Origin: Coriobacteriia bacterium
Lineage (GTDB): Bacteria > Actinomycetota > Coriobacteriia > Coriobacteriales > QAMH01
Direction: 5' to 3'
Length of the DNA stretch: 10,625 nt
NCBI GenBank assembly: GCA_900756605.1
Contig: CAAEKX010000348.1
Coordinates: 1 to 10,625 of the forward strand
Part shown: piece by piece, positions 1 through 7,092 of the stretch
Position numbering within the stretch: the stretch's first letter is position 1
Layout: each line of letters starts with the position of its first letter
Made by a program: the position numbers and the translations under genes
Notes under the pieces: generated by a model
Seen by the model: only the letters and a program-made list of their open reading frames with translations
Told to the model about the DNA's origin: nothing
The model's database searches: none

Positions 1-2671
1 CCTGCCCGGCTTGTTCGATCTTGGCACGATCGCTCAGGATTTCCGCCTTTTCCTGCACGCCTTCGCGCAGGCTCGTGAACACGTCGTAGAGCGGCTCGAC
101 ACGCAAACGCAGAATCTCGAGCTTGCTCTCGGTCTCGTGCGAGACCAGCAAGGTCTCCTCGAGCTGATCGGCTTCCTTCTTGAGTGATTCGATCTGCTTG
201 CTCAAGTGCCGCTCACGCTCGCGCACCGTGGCAAGATCGACTTGGATGGCCGAAATCTCCCGTTTGGAGCTATCCTCGCGGCTCGCCAGCGCGGCGCTCT
301 TCTCGCGCGCGGCAGCCGCTTTCTCGTCAAGCTCGCCCTTACGCGCCGCCAACTCGTTCTTGCGGTCACTGAGCTCCTTGACCTTGGCGCGGCTTGCGGC
401 CGTGTCCTCGGCAATGCGCGTGCGGCGCTGTTCGATCTGGTTCTTCTCCTGCAGCTGGTCGGTGATGGCCTGCTCGAGACGACCGACCTCCTCGCGCAAG
501 CTGTCGGCCTCGCCGGAAACCTGCGCGATGGACTGCGAAAGCTCGAAGTCATCTGCCTGCGCGATGTGCAGGTTGTTGAGCGCCTTGTCGACATCGCGCT
601 CTCCGTCTACGACGGCCTTTGCCGCCACAGGCTCCTCGGCCTGCAACTCGCGCAAGCGACGCTTGCGGCTCAAAACGCCCTCGGTATCGGTGACTTGCGT
701 GCCGATGGTGACCTTGCCGTTGGGCCACGCGACGACGCCATCACGCGTAACGAAACGCGAACCGGTCGTATCGGCCGCGGCTGCTTCAATGGCATCTATG
801 GCCGAGTCGAGCACGTACACATCGCCCAAGAGCAACTCGGCCACGCGTATGTGCTCGGGAGCATACGTAAGTTCGTCAAGGAGACGCGTTCCGACTTTGG
901 CACGACCATGCTCGATGGTCGCGCCGGTCATGTTGACAAGCGAAAGCTCTCCACCGGAAAGCTCGGCCTTCAGAAGCTGATCGACGAGCTCGGCCGAGGC
1001 ATGCGAGTCCTTGGTCATGAGGGCGAACATATCCGCCCCGAGCAAATGCTCGACCAGGCCCTCAAGTGCCGGCGGCGCAGAAAAGAGCTCGCTGACGGGC
1101 GAGATGATGCCCGCCTCGTCTTTGCGGTCGAGCGCCCAGGCAAGCAACGGACGCGAGCCGTCGAGTGCCTTGTCGACATGCTCGAGGCCCTTGATCTCGG
1201 CGCGCAGGGAACTCAGCTGCTCGCGCTTTTCCTCGAGACGCGCACGGCAGTCGTCATGGATGCGCACGCGACTGTCGATGTCGGATTTGGCGGCCAGCGA
1301 ATCTGCCTGCAGCTGCGTGAGCTGCACCTCGAGGTCCTCCAGATGACTGCGTCGGGCGGCGAGCGTCGTCTGCGTGGAGACGTGCGCATCCTCGATCTGC
1401 GAGATGCGATTGACGAGAAGACCGTCCTCGACATCGGCGGTCGAAAGGCTCTCGGTCGCCTTGAGCTCGGCGAGCGTGCACTCGTCAAACTCCTTCTCGC
1501 AGGCACGGACCTGCGCGTTGGCCTCCGTAAGTTCGCGCTCGGCCTGCTCGTGCAGCTCATGCACCTCGTTGGCAGCAGCTTGCTGACGCTCGAGCTGCGT
1601 GGTGAGCTCGTCGAGCTGTGCAGCCGTGTCACGGTGATCGGATTCGTAGGTCTCGAGACGGGCAAGCACGTCGATGCGGCTCGACTCCGAACGATGCACC
1701 GCTTGGCGCAACTCGGAAAGGCGCGTCACCATGTTACGGCCCTTTTCCTCGAGCAGGAGCATGCCCGAGTCGAGACGGTCGAGGGCCGTCTGGCAGCGAC
1801 GGCGTTGCTCGGCTATATCGCCTGCGAACAGACCTTTCTCCTCGAGCAGATGCTGGTATTTCTCGAGCTCGCGGTTCTTCTCGTCGACGCGGAAGCGCGC
1901 GAGCTCCACGAGCGAATCGGCTTCCTTCTCCAGGCGTTCGGTCTCGCGCCAACTTTCCTGGAGCCTGCGCAGGTCATCGACGGCAAGCGAAAGCTCGACG
2001 GACTTGAGTTCCTCGGAGAGCTGCTCGTGTTGACGAGCACGGCTCGCCTGACGCTCAAGCGGCTTGAGCTGACGGTCGATCTCTCCCGCGATATCGTGCA
2101 CGCGCTGGAGCTCGGCGTCCATGTTCTTGAGCTTGCGGGCGGAACGTTCCTTGCGTTTCTTGTGCTTGAGGATGCCTGCGGCCTCCTCGATGAGCAGGCG
2201 GCGATCCTCGGGACGAGCGCGCAGCACGTTTTGCAACGAGCCCTGCGAGATGATCGAGTGCGTATCGCGGCCGAGGCCGGAATCGTTGAGGATGTCGAGC
2301 ACGTCCATGAGACGCGATGGCGAGCCGTTGATGAGGTACTCGCTCTCGCCGCTGCGATACATGCGGCGCGTGACGACGACCTCATTGAAATCGAGGGGCA
2401 ACGTGCCATCGGAGTTGTCGAGCACGAGGTCGACCTCGGCCAGGCCGACTGCCTGGCGGGCAGACGATCCGGCGAAGATGACGTCCTCCATGGCCTGGCC
2501 GCGCAGCTGCTTGGCGCTTTGCTCGCCCAGGACCCATAGGACGGCGTCGGAGATGTTCGATTTACCCGATCCGTTAGGGCCGACGACAACCGTCATCCCC
2601 GGCTCGAGCGAGAGAACGGCTCGGTCGGCAAACGACTTGAAACCCTTGAGGACGAGTGACTTGAGGTACAC
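1..2671 (-). CDS. smc: Chromosome segregation ATPase Smc (partial, C-terminal part off the left edge)
   Basis: Smc forms the ATP-driven condensin core that organises and helps segregate the chromosome. I translated this frame directly across the whole stretch: 890 codons with no stop or frameshift. The N-terminal head has the family opening YLKSLVLKGFKSFA and Walker A GPNGSGKSN (residues 31-39). It also has the SMC run LRGQAMEDVIFAGS and an actinobacterial-style PEDRRLLIEEAAGILKHK near residue 155. A long Glu/Arg/Leu-rich coiled coil follows. The hinge lies at about 510-665 (AGIISPVSEL through LSRKRRLREL), then the returning coiled coil begins. The C-terminal head (signature motif, Walker B) would lie beyond position 1. 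The start is GTG at 2671, chosen because it gives the exact family N-terminus and has AAGGG 5 nt upstream. It lies 104 nt downstream of rnc, so it may be transcribed with rnc or separately. Confidence 0.96.
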   Translation of the reverse strand, partial: MYLKSLVLKGFKSFADRAVLSLEPGMTVVVGPNGSGKSNISDAVLWVLGEQSAKQLRGQAMEDVIFAGSSARQAVGLAEVDLVLDNSDGTLPLDFNEVVVTRRMYRSGESEYLINGSPSRLMDVLDILNDSGLGRDTHSIISQGSLQNVLRARPEDRRLLIEEAAGILKHKKRKERSARKLKNMDAELQRVHDIAGEIDRQLKPLERQASRARQHEQLSEELKSVELSLAVDDLRRLQESWRETERLEKEADSLVELARFRVDEKNRELEKYQHLLEEKGLFAGDIAEQRRRCQTALDRLDSGMLLLEEKGRNMVTRLSELRQAVHRSESSRIDVLARLETYESDHRDTAAQLDELTTQLERQQAAANEVHELHEQAERELTEANAQVRACEKEFDECTLAELKATESLSTADVEDGLLVNRISQIEDAHVSTQTTLAARRSHLEDLEVQLTQLQADSLAAKSDIDSRVRIHDDCRARLEEKREQLSSLRAEIKGLEHVDKALDGSRPLLAWALDRKDEAGIISPVSELFSAPPALEGLVEHLLGADMFALMTKDSHASAELVDQLLKAELSGGELSLVNMTGATIEHGRAKVGTRLLDELTYAPEHIRVAELLLGDVYVLDSAIDAIEAAAADTTGSRFVTRDGVVAWPNGKVTIGTQVTDTEGVLSRKRRLRELQAEEPVAAKAVVDGERDVDKALNNLHIAQADDFELSQSIAQVSGEADSLREEVGRLEQAITDQLQEKNQIEQRRTRIAEDTAASRAKVKELSDRKNELAARKGELDEKAAAAREKSAALASREDSSKREISAIQVDLATVRERERHLSKQIESLKKEADQLEETLLVSHETESKLEILRLRVEPLYDVFTSLREGVQEKAEILSDRAKIEQAGQ

Positions 2672-2775
2672 GATTTCCCTTGTACGCGTGGCAAACGGAT
2701 AAACCTGTAGAGTTTACCACAGGGCCGCAGACACGCACTGCCATGGACGCGCGAATGCCCCGCATGCGGAGCGAT
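2672..2775 (-). other. rnc-smc intergenic spacer
   Basis: This 104-nt spacer separates rnc and smc, unlike the near-abutting plsX-rnc junction. It holds a perfect 10-bp palindrome CCGCATGCGG (2760-2769), which can extend into a short 6-bp stem with one G-U pair. It also holds a weak 5-bp repeat, TAAAC...GTTTA, near 2700-2716. Neither is followed by a T tract, so neither looks like an intrinsic terminator. I found no convincing -35/-10 pair. Confidence 0.4.
2677..2681 (-). promoter_or_regulatory. Ribosome binding site deciding the smc GTG start
   Basis: The minus strand reads AAGGG followed by a 5-nt spacer and GTG at 2671. No ATG in the smc frame gives a better N-terminus, and the family normally begins MYLK, so GTG is read as the initiator. 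Confidence 0.6.
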
Positions 2776-3492
2776 TCACGCCTTCTTTTCCGCAAACATG
2801 TCGAGCGCAGCCTGAGCCGCAGCGGACTCGGCTTGCTTCTTGGATTTGCCGCTTCCCTCGCCGATCATCTCGTCGTCGACGAATGCCTGCGCGAAGAAGG
2901 TGCGGTCATGCGGCGGACCATCGAAGCCGGTGATCTCGTAATGCGGTTGCCTGCCATCGATTTGCAGCAGCTCCTGCAACGAGGATTTGGGGCTTTCCGG
3001 CACCGAGGCGAGCTTACGATCCGCATGTATGAACAGCGAGCGCGACACCCATGCATTTGCCGCATCCATACCGCCATCGAGGTAGAGCGCCGCGACAAGC
3101 GACTCGTAGACGTTCTCGAGCGCCGAGGAGAGGCCGCGCTTGTCGGTGCCCGCCTCGCTCTCTCCAAAGATGATGCAGTCGGCGATGCCTTCGTCACGGG
3201 CAACGCGCGAGAGGCTTTTGCCCGAGACGAGCGAGACCTTGATGCGCGTGAGACCGCCCTCATCAAGATCGGGATATTGCTTGAAAAGAAATATCGCCGT
3301 GATGGCGCCCAGGATGGAGTCACCCAGAAACTCGAGGCGCTCGTAGTCGTAGAGGGCCTTCTCTCTATCACGCGCGGATGGGTGCGTGATGGCAGCTCCG
3401 AGTAGGGGCTTGTCCTTGAACTGATAGCCGAGGATTTCCTCAGCCTTGGCTATCTCGCTCGCATGCGATGCGAGCACTTCCTCGTTGGCCAT
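2776..3492 (-). CDS. rnc: Ribonuclease III
   Basis: RNase III is a dimeric, Mg-dependent double-strand endoribonuclease that processes rRNA precursors and structured mRNAs. The 238-aa product has the usual bacterial length. The endonuclease domain carries the signature YERLEFLGDSIL, with metal-site residues E51, E54 and D58. A second motif is ALENVYESLVAALYLDGG, with E130 corresponding to E. coli E117. The position of E. coli D114 is Asn127 here; Asn also occurs there in other bacterial families. A C-terminal dsRNA-binding domain spans about 168-234 and ends in GKSKKQAESAAAQAAL. The ATG at 3492 lies 1 nt after the plsX stop. AGGAAG inside the plsX end is 10 nt upstream of it, so translation is probably coupled to plsX. 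Confidence 0.97.
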   Translation of the reverse strand: MANEEVLASHASEIAKAEEILGYQFKDKPLLGAAITHPSARDREKALYDYERLEFLGDSILGAITAIFLFKQYPDLDEGGLTRIKVSLVSGKSLSRVARDEGIADCIIFGESEAGTDKRGLSSALENVYESLVAALYLDGGMDAANAWVSRSLFIHADRKLASVPESPKSSLQELLQIDGRQPHYEITGFDGPPHDRTFFAQAFVDDEMIGEGSGKSKKQAESAAAQAALDMFAEKKA

Positions 3493-3493
3493 G

Positions 3494-4510
3494 TTAGAGC
3501 ACTTCCTCTGTCACGTCGTCACCGGCCAGCGCTTGCGCAAGACGCTTGGGCATGTCCTGCCGGATTGCATCTGCCGTTGCGAGTACGCCACTGCAAATCG
3601 CCTTCGCATTGCTCGAGCCATGCCCGATGAGGCATACGCCCTTGCATCCGAGCAGTTGGGCACCGCCGTACTTATCGGCCGAGAGATCTTCCTTGAATGC
3701 GGACAGTGCGTCCTTGATGAGCAGGCCGCCAATCTTCGACTTGGTCGTCGAGTAGATGGTCTCCTTGAGACCGACGAGCAGCGCCTTGCCGACGCCCTCG
3801 TAGACCTTGAGGGCGACGTTACCGGTAAAGCCATCGGTTACGATGACATCGAAGCCGCCTAGCGCAAGATTGCCGCCTTCGGCATTGCCCTTGAAGTTGG
3901 GAACGTGCTCCTTCATGAGCCTGTGGCATTCCTGCGCGAACTCAGAGCCCTTTGTCTCCTCCTCGCCGATGTTGAGCAGGCCGACACTCGGATTCTCGAC
4001 GCCGAGCGCAACCTGCGCGTATACGCGTGCCATGCGCGCAAACTGAACGAGGTATTCGGGCTTGCAATCGGCATTGGCACCCATGTCAGTGAAGACGACC
4101 TTGGCCACGGGCGATGGCAGCACCGTCGCGATGGCCGGACGCTTGACGCCCTTGATGCGGCCAATGACGAGCGTAGCCGCAGACATGCACGCACCTGTGG
4201 AGCCTGCGGAGAAGAAGCGGCCCGCCTCGCCCTCCTTGACCAGACGACAGCCCACGACAATCGAGGAGTCCTTCTTGCGGCGCACGGCCTCTGCCGGATG
4301 CTCGCCCATCTCAATGACCTCGGTGGTGGGATGGGCCACGACGTTGGCATGCTCAGCTGCGAAGGGGACGATGACATCCTCGGCGCCTGTAAGGATGACG
4401 GTGATCGAGGGATCTTGCGCTACCGCCTGAGCAACGCCCTCGAGAACAACACCGGGGGCATTGTCACCACCCTGCGCATCTACGACGACCTTGATTTCAT
4501 CCATGCTCAT
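3494..4510 (-). CDS. plsX: Phosphate acyltransferase PlsX
   Basis: PlsX converts acyl-ACP and phosphate to acyl-phosphate, the acyl donor for PlsY in the first step of phosphatidic acid synthesis; it is a peripheral membrane protein. The 338-aa product is full length for the family. Visible family motifs are DAQGGDNAP (11-19), SAGSTGACMSAA (101-112), TDMGANADCKPEYL (141-154), DGFTGNVALKVYEG (226-239) and, near the C-terminus, YGGAQLLGCKG...HGSS (281-300). The first ATG at 4510 is preferred over the third-codon ATG because GAGG lies 7 nt upstream of it. The rpmF-plsX order is the classic bacterial arrangement. PlsX is missing from most classical actinomycetes, which helps place this genome. 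Confidence 0.97.
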   Translation of the reverse strand: MSMDEIKVVVDAQGGDNAPGVVLEGVAQAVAQDPSITVILTGAEDVIVPFAAEHANVVAHPTTEVIEMGEHPAEAVRRKKDSSIVVGCRLVKEGEAGRFFSAGSTGACMSAATLVIGRIKGVKRPAIATVLPSPVAKVVFTDMGANADCKPEYLVQFARMARVYAQVALGVENPSVGLLNIGEEETKGSEFAQECHRLMKEHVPNFKGNAEGGNLALGGFDVIVTDGFTGNVALKVYEGVGKALLVGLKETIYSTTKSKIGGLLIKDALSAFKEDLSADKYGGAQLLGCKGVCLIGHGSSNAKAICSGVLATADAIRQDMPKRLAQALAGDDVTEEVL

Positions 4511-4549
4511 CGACCCGCCTCACAAACAGTTTTTCTCAGAATAAAGAAA

Positions 4550-4583
4550 TAATCCTGCAAACGGATGACCATCTGCAGGATTA
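4550..4583 (-). terminator. Terminator-like hairpin between rpmF and plsX
   Basis: A perfect 10-bp inverted repeat, TAATCCTGCA...TGCAGGATTA, surrounds a 14-nt loop. On the transcribed strand it is followed by a T-rich run (TTTCTTTATT). The stem is only moderately GC-rich and the tail is interrupted by C and A, so I expect partial termination or transcript-end protection rather than a strong stop. It lies between the rpmF stop (4605) and plsX start (4510), where it could set L32 output above PlsX/RNase III output. Confidence 0.45.
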
Positions 4584-4604
4584 CATGCAATGTGTATATT
4601 GCTG

Positions 4605-4787
4605 TTAGTCCTCGACGACGAGAACCTCTCGGCCCTTGTAATAGCCGCAGCTCGGGCAAACGGTATGCGGAAGCTTGACCTCGCCGCACTGCGGGCAAAC
4701 GGAACGCGCGGCCGTCTTGCACACATCGTTGGAAGAACGACGAGAATGGGTCCTCATCCTGCCTGTTTTACGCTTAGGTACTGCCAT
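4605..4787 (-). CDS. rpmF: 50S ribosomal protein L32
   Basis: L32 is a small protein of the large ribosomal subunit. The 60-aa product begins MAVPKRKTGRMRTHSRRSSN, the conserved basic L32 N-terminus. It contains a zinc-ribbon Cys set, C31-x2-C34 and C44-x2-C47. An in-frame ATG seven codons upstream is rejected. The ATG at 4787 gives the family N-terminus and has AGAAAGG (4797-4803) 9 nt upstream. The usual partner yceD is close but not adjacent: an rRNA methyltransferase gene lies between them. A candidate promoter and leader hairpin precede the gene, and a terminator-like hairpin follows it. Confidence 0.97.
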   Translation of the reverse strand: MAVPKRKTGRMRTHSRRSSNDVCKTAARSVCPQCGEVKLPHTVCPSCGYYKGREVLVVED

Positions 4788-4808
4788 CGTCTCAAACCTT
4801 TCTAGCAA

Positions 4809-4827
4809 GCGCGTCGCCTGGACACGC
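4809..4827 (-). promoter_or_regulatory. Leader hairpin just upstream of the rpmF ribosome binding site
   Basis: On the mRNA strand GCGUGUC - CAGGC - GACGCGC forms a 7-bp stem (one G-U pair) with a 5-nt loop. It ends about 5 nt before the rpmF Shine-Dalgarno sequence. It could modulate L32 translation or merely be a stable leader structure; the sequence alone cannot decide. Confidence 0.3.
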
Positions 4828-4854
4828 AGAATCTCTTAGAACACGCGAAAAAGA

Positions 4855-4883
4855 AATATACCACGCTTTCGCATGAGAGTGAA
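4855..4883 (-). promoter_or_regulatory. Candidate sigma70-type promoter for rpmF
   Basis: The minus strand carries TTCACT (4883-4878), a 17-nt spacer and TATATT (4860-4855). These match the -35 and -10 consensus at 4 of 6 and 5 of 6 positions. The pair lies in the AT-richer gap between the methyltransferase stop and rpmF. It would start transcription near 4848 and give a leader of about 60 nt. Confidence 0.4.
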
Positions 4884-4892
4884 GAGAAAAGT

Positions 4893-6035
4893 TTATCGTT
4901 CCAGCAGTGCGACGCTCTCGAGGTGCTTGGTGTGAGGAAACATGTCGACACCCACGAGCTTGCTCACGTGGTAGGCAGACATAAGGCGCTCGATGTCACG
5001 CAGCTGCGTGGTGGGATTGCAGCTAACGTAGACGATGCGACGAGGCGCGGCAGCCAGGACGCTTGCCAGAAACTCCTCGGACGCGCCGGCACGCGGCGGA
5101 TCGAGGATGACGACATCGAATCCCTCCTGGGATTTCGCCAGGTACTCCCCCGCATCAGCGCATACGAAGCTTGCGTTCTTCACGCGATTGATGCGCGCGT
5201 TTTCCATGGCGATTTCTACCGCAGCCTCGACACTCTCCACGCCGACGAGCTCGACGCGCGTCTGCTTGGCGGCGATGATACCGATAGTGCCGATGCCACA
5301 ATACGCGTCAAGCACACGGTCACCCTCGCGGAGCTTGGCCATGTCAATCGCCGTCTGATAGAGCACTTCCGTTTGCGCGGGATTGGTTTGATAGAACGCG
5401 GTTGCCGGAATGCGAAACGTGCAGCCGCAGACCTCGTCCTCAATCCATCCCTGTCCATAGGCCGTCATTGTAAGCGGACCGAGCACAGCATTGGTACGCC
5501 GCGTGTTCACGTTGAAGCTCACGCTCTCGATGGCGGGATGTCGTTTGCGCAACGCGGTGACGAACGCCTTCTTACGCGGGAACTCCTTGCGATTGACGAC
5601 GAGCGTCACCATGATCTGCCCCGTGCCCTTGCCCACGCGCACAATCGCATGGCGCAGCAATCCCTTGCCGGTGTTCTCGTCATAGGCGGGAATGTGAAAG
5701 CCCTGCGCAAGCTCGGCGATGCTATTGAGTATGGGGCGCCCCGCCTTGTGCTCGACCAGACACTCGCGCACCTCGATGAGCTTGTGCGTACCGCGCTCGT
5801 ACATGCCAAGGTGCGGCTTGCCCTCCCTGCCGGGCGCGTACGGCGTCATGATCTTGTGACGATAGGCACTCGGCTCGTCCATGCCGATCACGGCATCAAC
5901 GCCACAGCCGAGCGGCTCGAAGAGCTCCTCGAGCATCGCGCGCTTGCGCGAAAGCTGAATGGGATAGGGGACGGAAAGCCACTCGCAGCCACCGCAACGT
6001 GCAGCGTGAGGACAGGTGTATGTCTTGTAGCCCAC
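4893..6035 (-). CDS. rlmD: 23S rRNA (uracil-5-)-methyltransferase, RumA/RlmD type with Fe-S cluster motif
   Basis: This is a SAM-dependent RNA m5U methyltransferase, probably acting on 23S rRNA. With the GTG start at 6035 the product is 380 aa. The Fe-S ligands are CPHAARCGGC (C8, C14, C17) plus C92. The catalytic domain has FYQTNPAQ (Q216), SAM motif I VLDAYCGIGTIG (241-252), GVES and DPPRAG (312-317). It ends with the nucleophile in VSCNPTTQLRD (C339) and the base in HLES (E373). The reading frame stays open to 6407, but that extension overlaps yceD, is a Ser/Arg-rich shadow and resembles no domain. GTG at 6035 lies 10 nt after the yceD stop, although its Shine-Dalgarno is weak. The N-terminal TRAM domain common in RumA proteins is absent. 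Within the family, RlmC or RlmCD specificity cannot be excluded; TrmA is less likely because it lacks the Fe-S cysteines. Confidence 0.88.
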   Translation of the reverse strand: MGYKTYTCPHAARCGGCEWLSVPYPIQLSRKRAMLEELFEPLGCGVDAVIGMDEPSAYRHKIMTPYAPGREGKPHLGMYERGTHKLIEVRECLVEHKAGRPILNSIAELAQGFHIPAYDENTGKGLLRHAIVRVGKGTGQIMVTLVVNRKEFPRKKAFVTALRKRHPAIESVSFNVNTRRTNAVLGPLTMTAYGQGWIEDEVCGCTFRIPATAFYQTNPAQTEVLYQTAIDMAKLREGDRVLDAYCGIGTIGIIAAKQTRVELVGVESVEAAVEIAMENARINRVKNASFVCADAGEYLAKSQEGFDVVILDPPRAGASEEFLASVLAAAPRRIVYVSCNPTTQLRDIERLMSAYHVSKLVGVDMFPHTKHLESVALLER

Positions 6036-6045
6036 GGGGTTTACG

Positions 6046-6585
6046 TCACTCGTCTTCGAGTTTGAGGTCCTTGAGGACCGCGAAGGGATTGGTGGGGTCG
6101 ATCTCATCTTCTTGGTTGCACGAACACGGTCCCTCGTTGAGATCTGCTCCGCAATGAGGACAGAGGCCCGCGCAATCTTCCTTGCAGAGAACCACGTACG
6201 GCGTCGCATAGACGAGAGCGGCGATGATGGCCGGCGCAATATCGAAGCTGCCATCGGCACCGATGACCTCGAACTCGTCGTCTTCGTAGCCATCGACATC
6301 TTCAGACGCTTCGAGCAGATAGTAACCCTCGACAGCGCCCGAGACCTCGATGCGAGTGGGGACAAGGCAACGGGTGCACGGTGTGATTGCCGCACAGCTT
6401 GCCTCACCGGAGAGCACGATGCCCTCTCCGGTGTTTGTCAATTGAAGTTGATACTGAATGCCATCCGGCGTTTCGAGATCCATGCCGCCCACGCGGTAGG
6501 ATGTCTCGTCGAGCGTTCCCTCGAGAAAGCGCGTCGATGCCGGTTCGACGAGATCCGGATGAATGGAAACAACGAGCTGCTGCAT
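6046..6585 (-). CDS. yceD: DUF177 / YceD family protein
   Basis: YceD/DUF177 proteins are linked to 23S rRNA accumulation or large-subunit assembly in bacteria and plastids, and the gene usually precedes rpmF. The 179-aa product has the family Cys pattern: CTRC (70-73), then CKEDCAGLCPHCGADLN (134-150) and CSC (154-156). An acidic tail, DPTNPFAVLKDLKLEDE, follows; DPxxxxL is the usual family ending. The Cys set suggests metal binding, which is inference. The ATG at 6585 has GGGAGG 7 nt upstream. Both the start codon and the end of this site fall in a perfect hairpin (6583-6621). The gene lies 42 nt downstream of the DivIVA-like gene and 10 nt before the methyltransferase. Confidence 0.93.
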   Translation of the reverse strand: MQQLVVSIHPDLVEPASTRFLEGTLDETSYRVGGMDLETPDGIQYQLQLTNTGEGIVLSGEASCAAITPCTRCLVPTRIEVSGAVEGYYLLEASEDVDGYEDDEFEVIGADGSFDIAPAIIAALVYATPYVVLCKEDCAGLCPHCGADLNEGPCSCNQEDEIDPTNPFAVLKDLKLEDE

Positions 6586-6621
6586 TGCTCGACCTCCCAG
6601 CTATCGAGCCGTCGAGCAATG
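6583..6621 (-). promoter_or_regulatory. Perfect 11-bp hairpin sequestering the yceD start codon
   Basis: CATTGCTCGAC (6621-6611 on the mRNA strand) pairs without mismatch with GTCGAGCAATG (6593-6583) across a 17-nt loop. The last three bases of the 3' arm are the yceD AUG. The Shine-Dalgarno GGGAGG lies mostly in the loop, with its last G in the stem. The 5' arm begins 7 nt after the stop codon of the upstream gene, so a terminating ribosome would be expected to melt it. Confidence 0.7.
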
Positions 6622-6627
6622 AACAGA

Positions 6628-7092
6628 TTAGTCGGTCATACCGCTGTTCAAGCGCTGACGGCAACGCGTGACGTTCTTGAGAAGGTTATCGAGATTCGTC
6701 TCGAGATTGGCGAAGATCTGATCGGCGTAGTCCTCGGCACCGACGCGCATCTCGCGCTCGCGGGCCATGGCATCGTCGATGACCTCCTGGGCGCGCTGCT
6801 CGGCGAGGCGCACGACCTCCTGCTCGCCAGCAAGATGCTCGGCCTGACGCTCTGCGTCCTCGAGGATGCGATTGGCATCAATCTCTGCGGCCTCGATCAT
6901 GCCCTGACGGTCACGAACGATGATGCGAGCCTGACGCAACTCCTCTGGGAAGATATCGCGAATCTCATCAAGAATCTCAAAAATGGGGCCAATTTCGACC
7001 TGGCGCTTCTGGCTATTGCCCAAGACAGGCTTGGACTGCTCGATGCGCTCGGCAAGCTCGTCGAGGAGCTCCTCGATACCTGCGTCGTCCAT
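6628..7092 (-). CDS. DivIVA/SepIVA-like coiled-coil protein
   Basis: This is a 154-aa acidic protein without a signal peptide or membrane segment. From about residue 38 to 140 it is a nearly continuous heptad-like helix rich in Glu, Ala, Arg and Gln (for example ILEDAERQAEHLAGEQ), preceded by a short acidic N-terminus. In actinomycetes a DivIVA-like gene (SepIVA in mycobacteria) occupies this same place, upstream of the DUF177 and L32 genes. Related proteins are sometimes annotated as ATP synthase subunit B-like because of the coiled coil. A role in cell envelope or division-site organisation is inferred from position and shape only. The ATG at 7092 has AAAGGAG 7 nt upstream. It appears to be the first gene of the yceD-rpmF-plsX-rnc-smc unit. 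Confidence 0.8.
   Translation of the reverse strand: MDDAGIEELLDELAERIEQSKPVLGNSQKRQVEIGPIFEILDEIRDIFPEELRQARIIVRDRQGMIEAAEIDANRILEDAERQAEHLAGEQEVVRLAEQRAQEVIDDAMAREREMRVGAEDYADQIFANLETNLDNLLKNVTRCRQRLNSGMTD

Noticed and set aside
206..2539. A 777-codon open reading frame on the plus strand, opposite smc
   Set aside because: It is the codon-aligned antisense of smc. It stays open only because smc here avoids TTA, CTA and TCA codons. Its product matches no family I recognise, while the minus frame is unmistakably Smc.
2760..2769. CCGCATGCGG palindrome after rnc as a terminator
   Set aside because: There is no T tract downstream on the transcribed strand and the stem is very short. It is recorded only as spacer content.
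4845..4872. GCGAAA...TTTCGC repeat after the methyltransferase gene as a terminator
   Set aside because: The stem is only 6 bp with a 16-nt loop, and it overlaps the better-supported rpmF promoter candidate.
4923..6065. A 380-codon plus-strand open frame opposite the methyltransferase
   Set aside because: The minus strand carries a complete set of m5U methyltransferase motifs. The plus frame has none and is explained by GC-rich codon usage.
6036..6407. A possible 124-residue N-terminal extension of the methyltransferase
   Set aside because: It overlaps yceD almost completely in another frame, is a Ser/Arg-rich low-complexity shadow, and does not resemble a TRAM domain.
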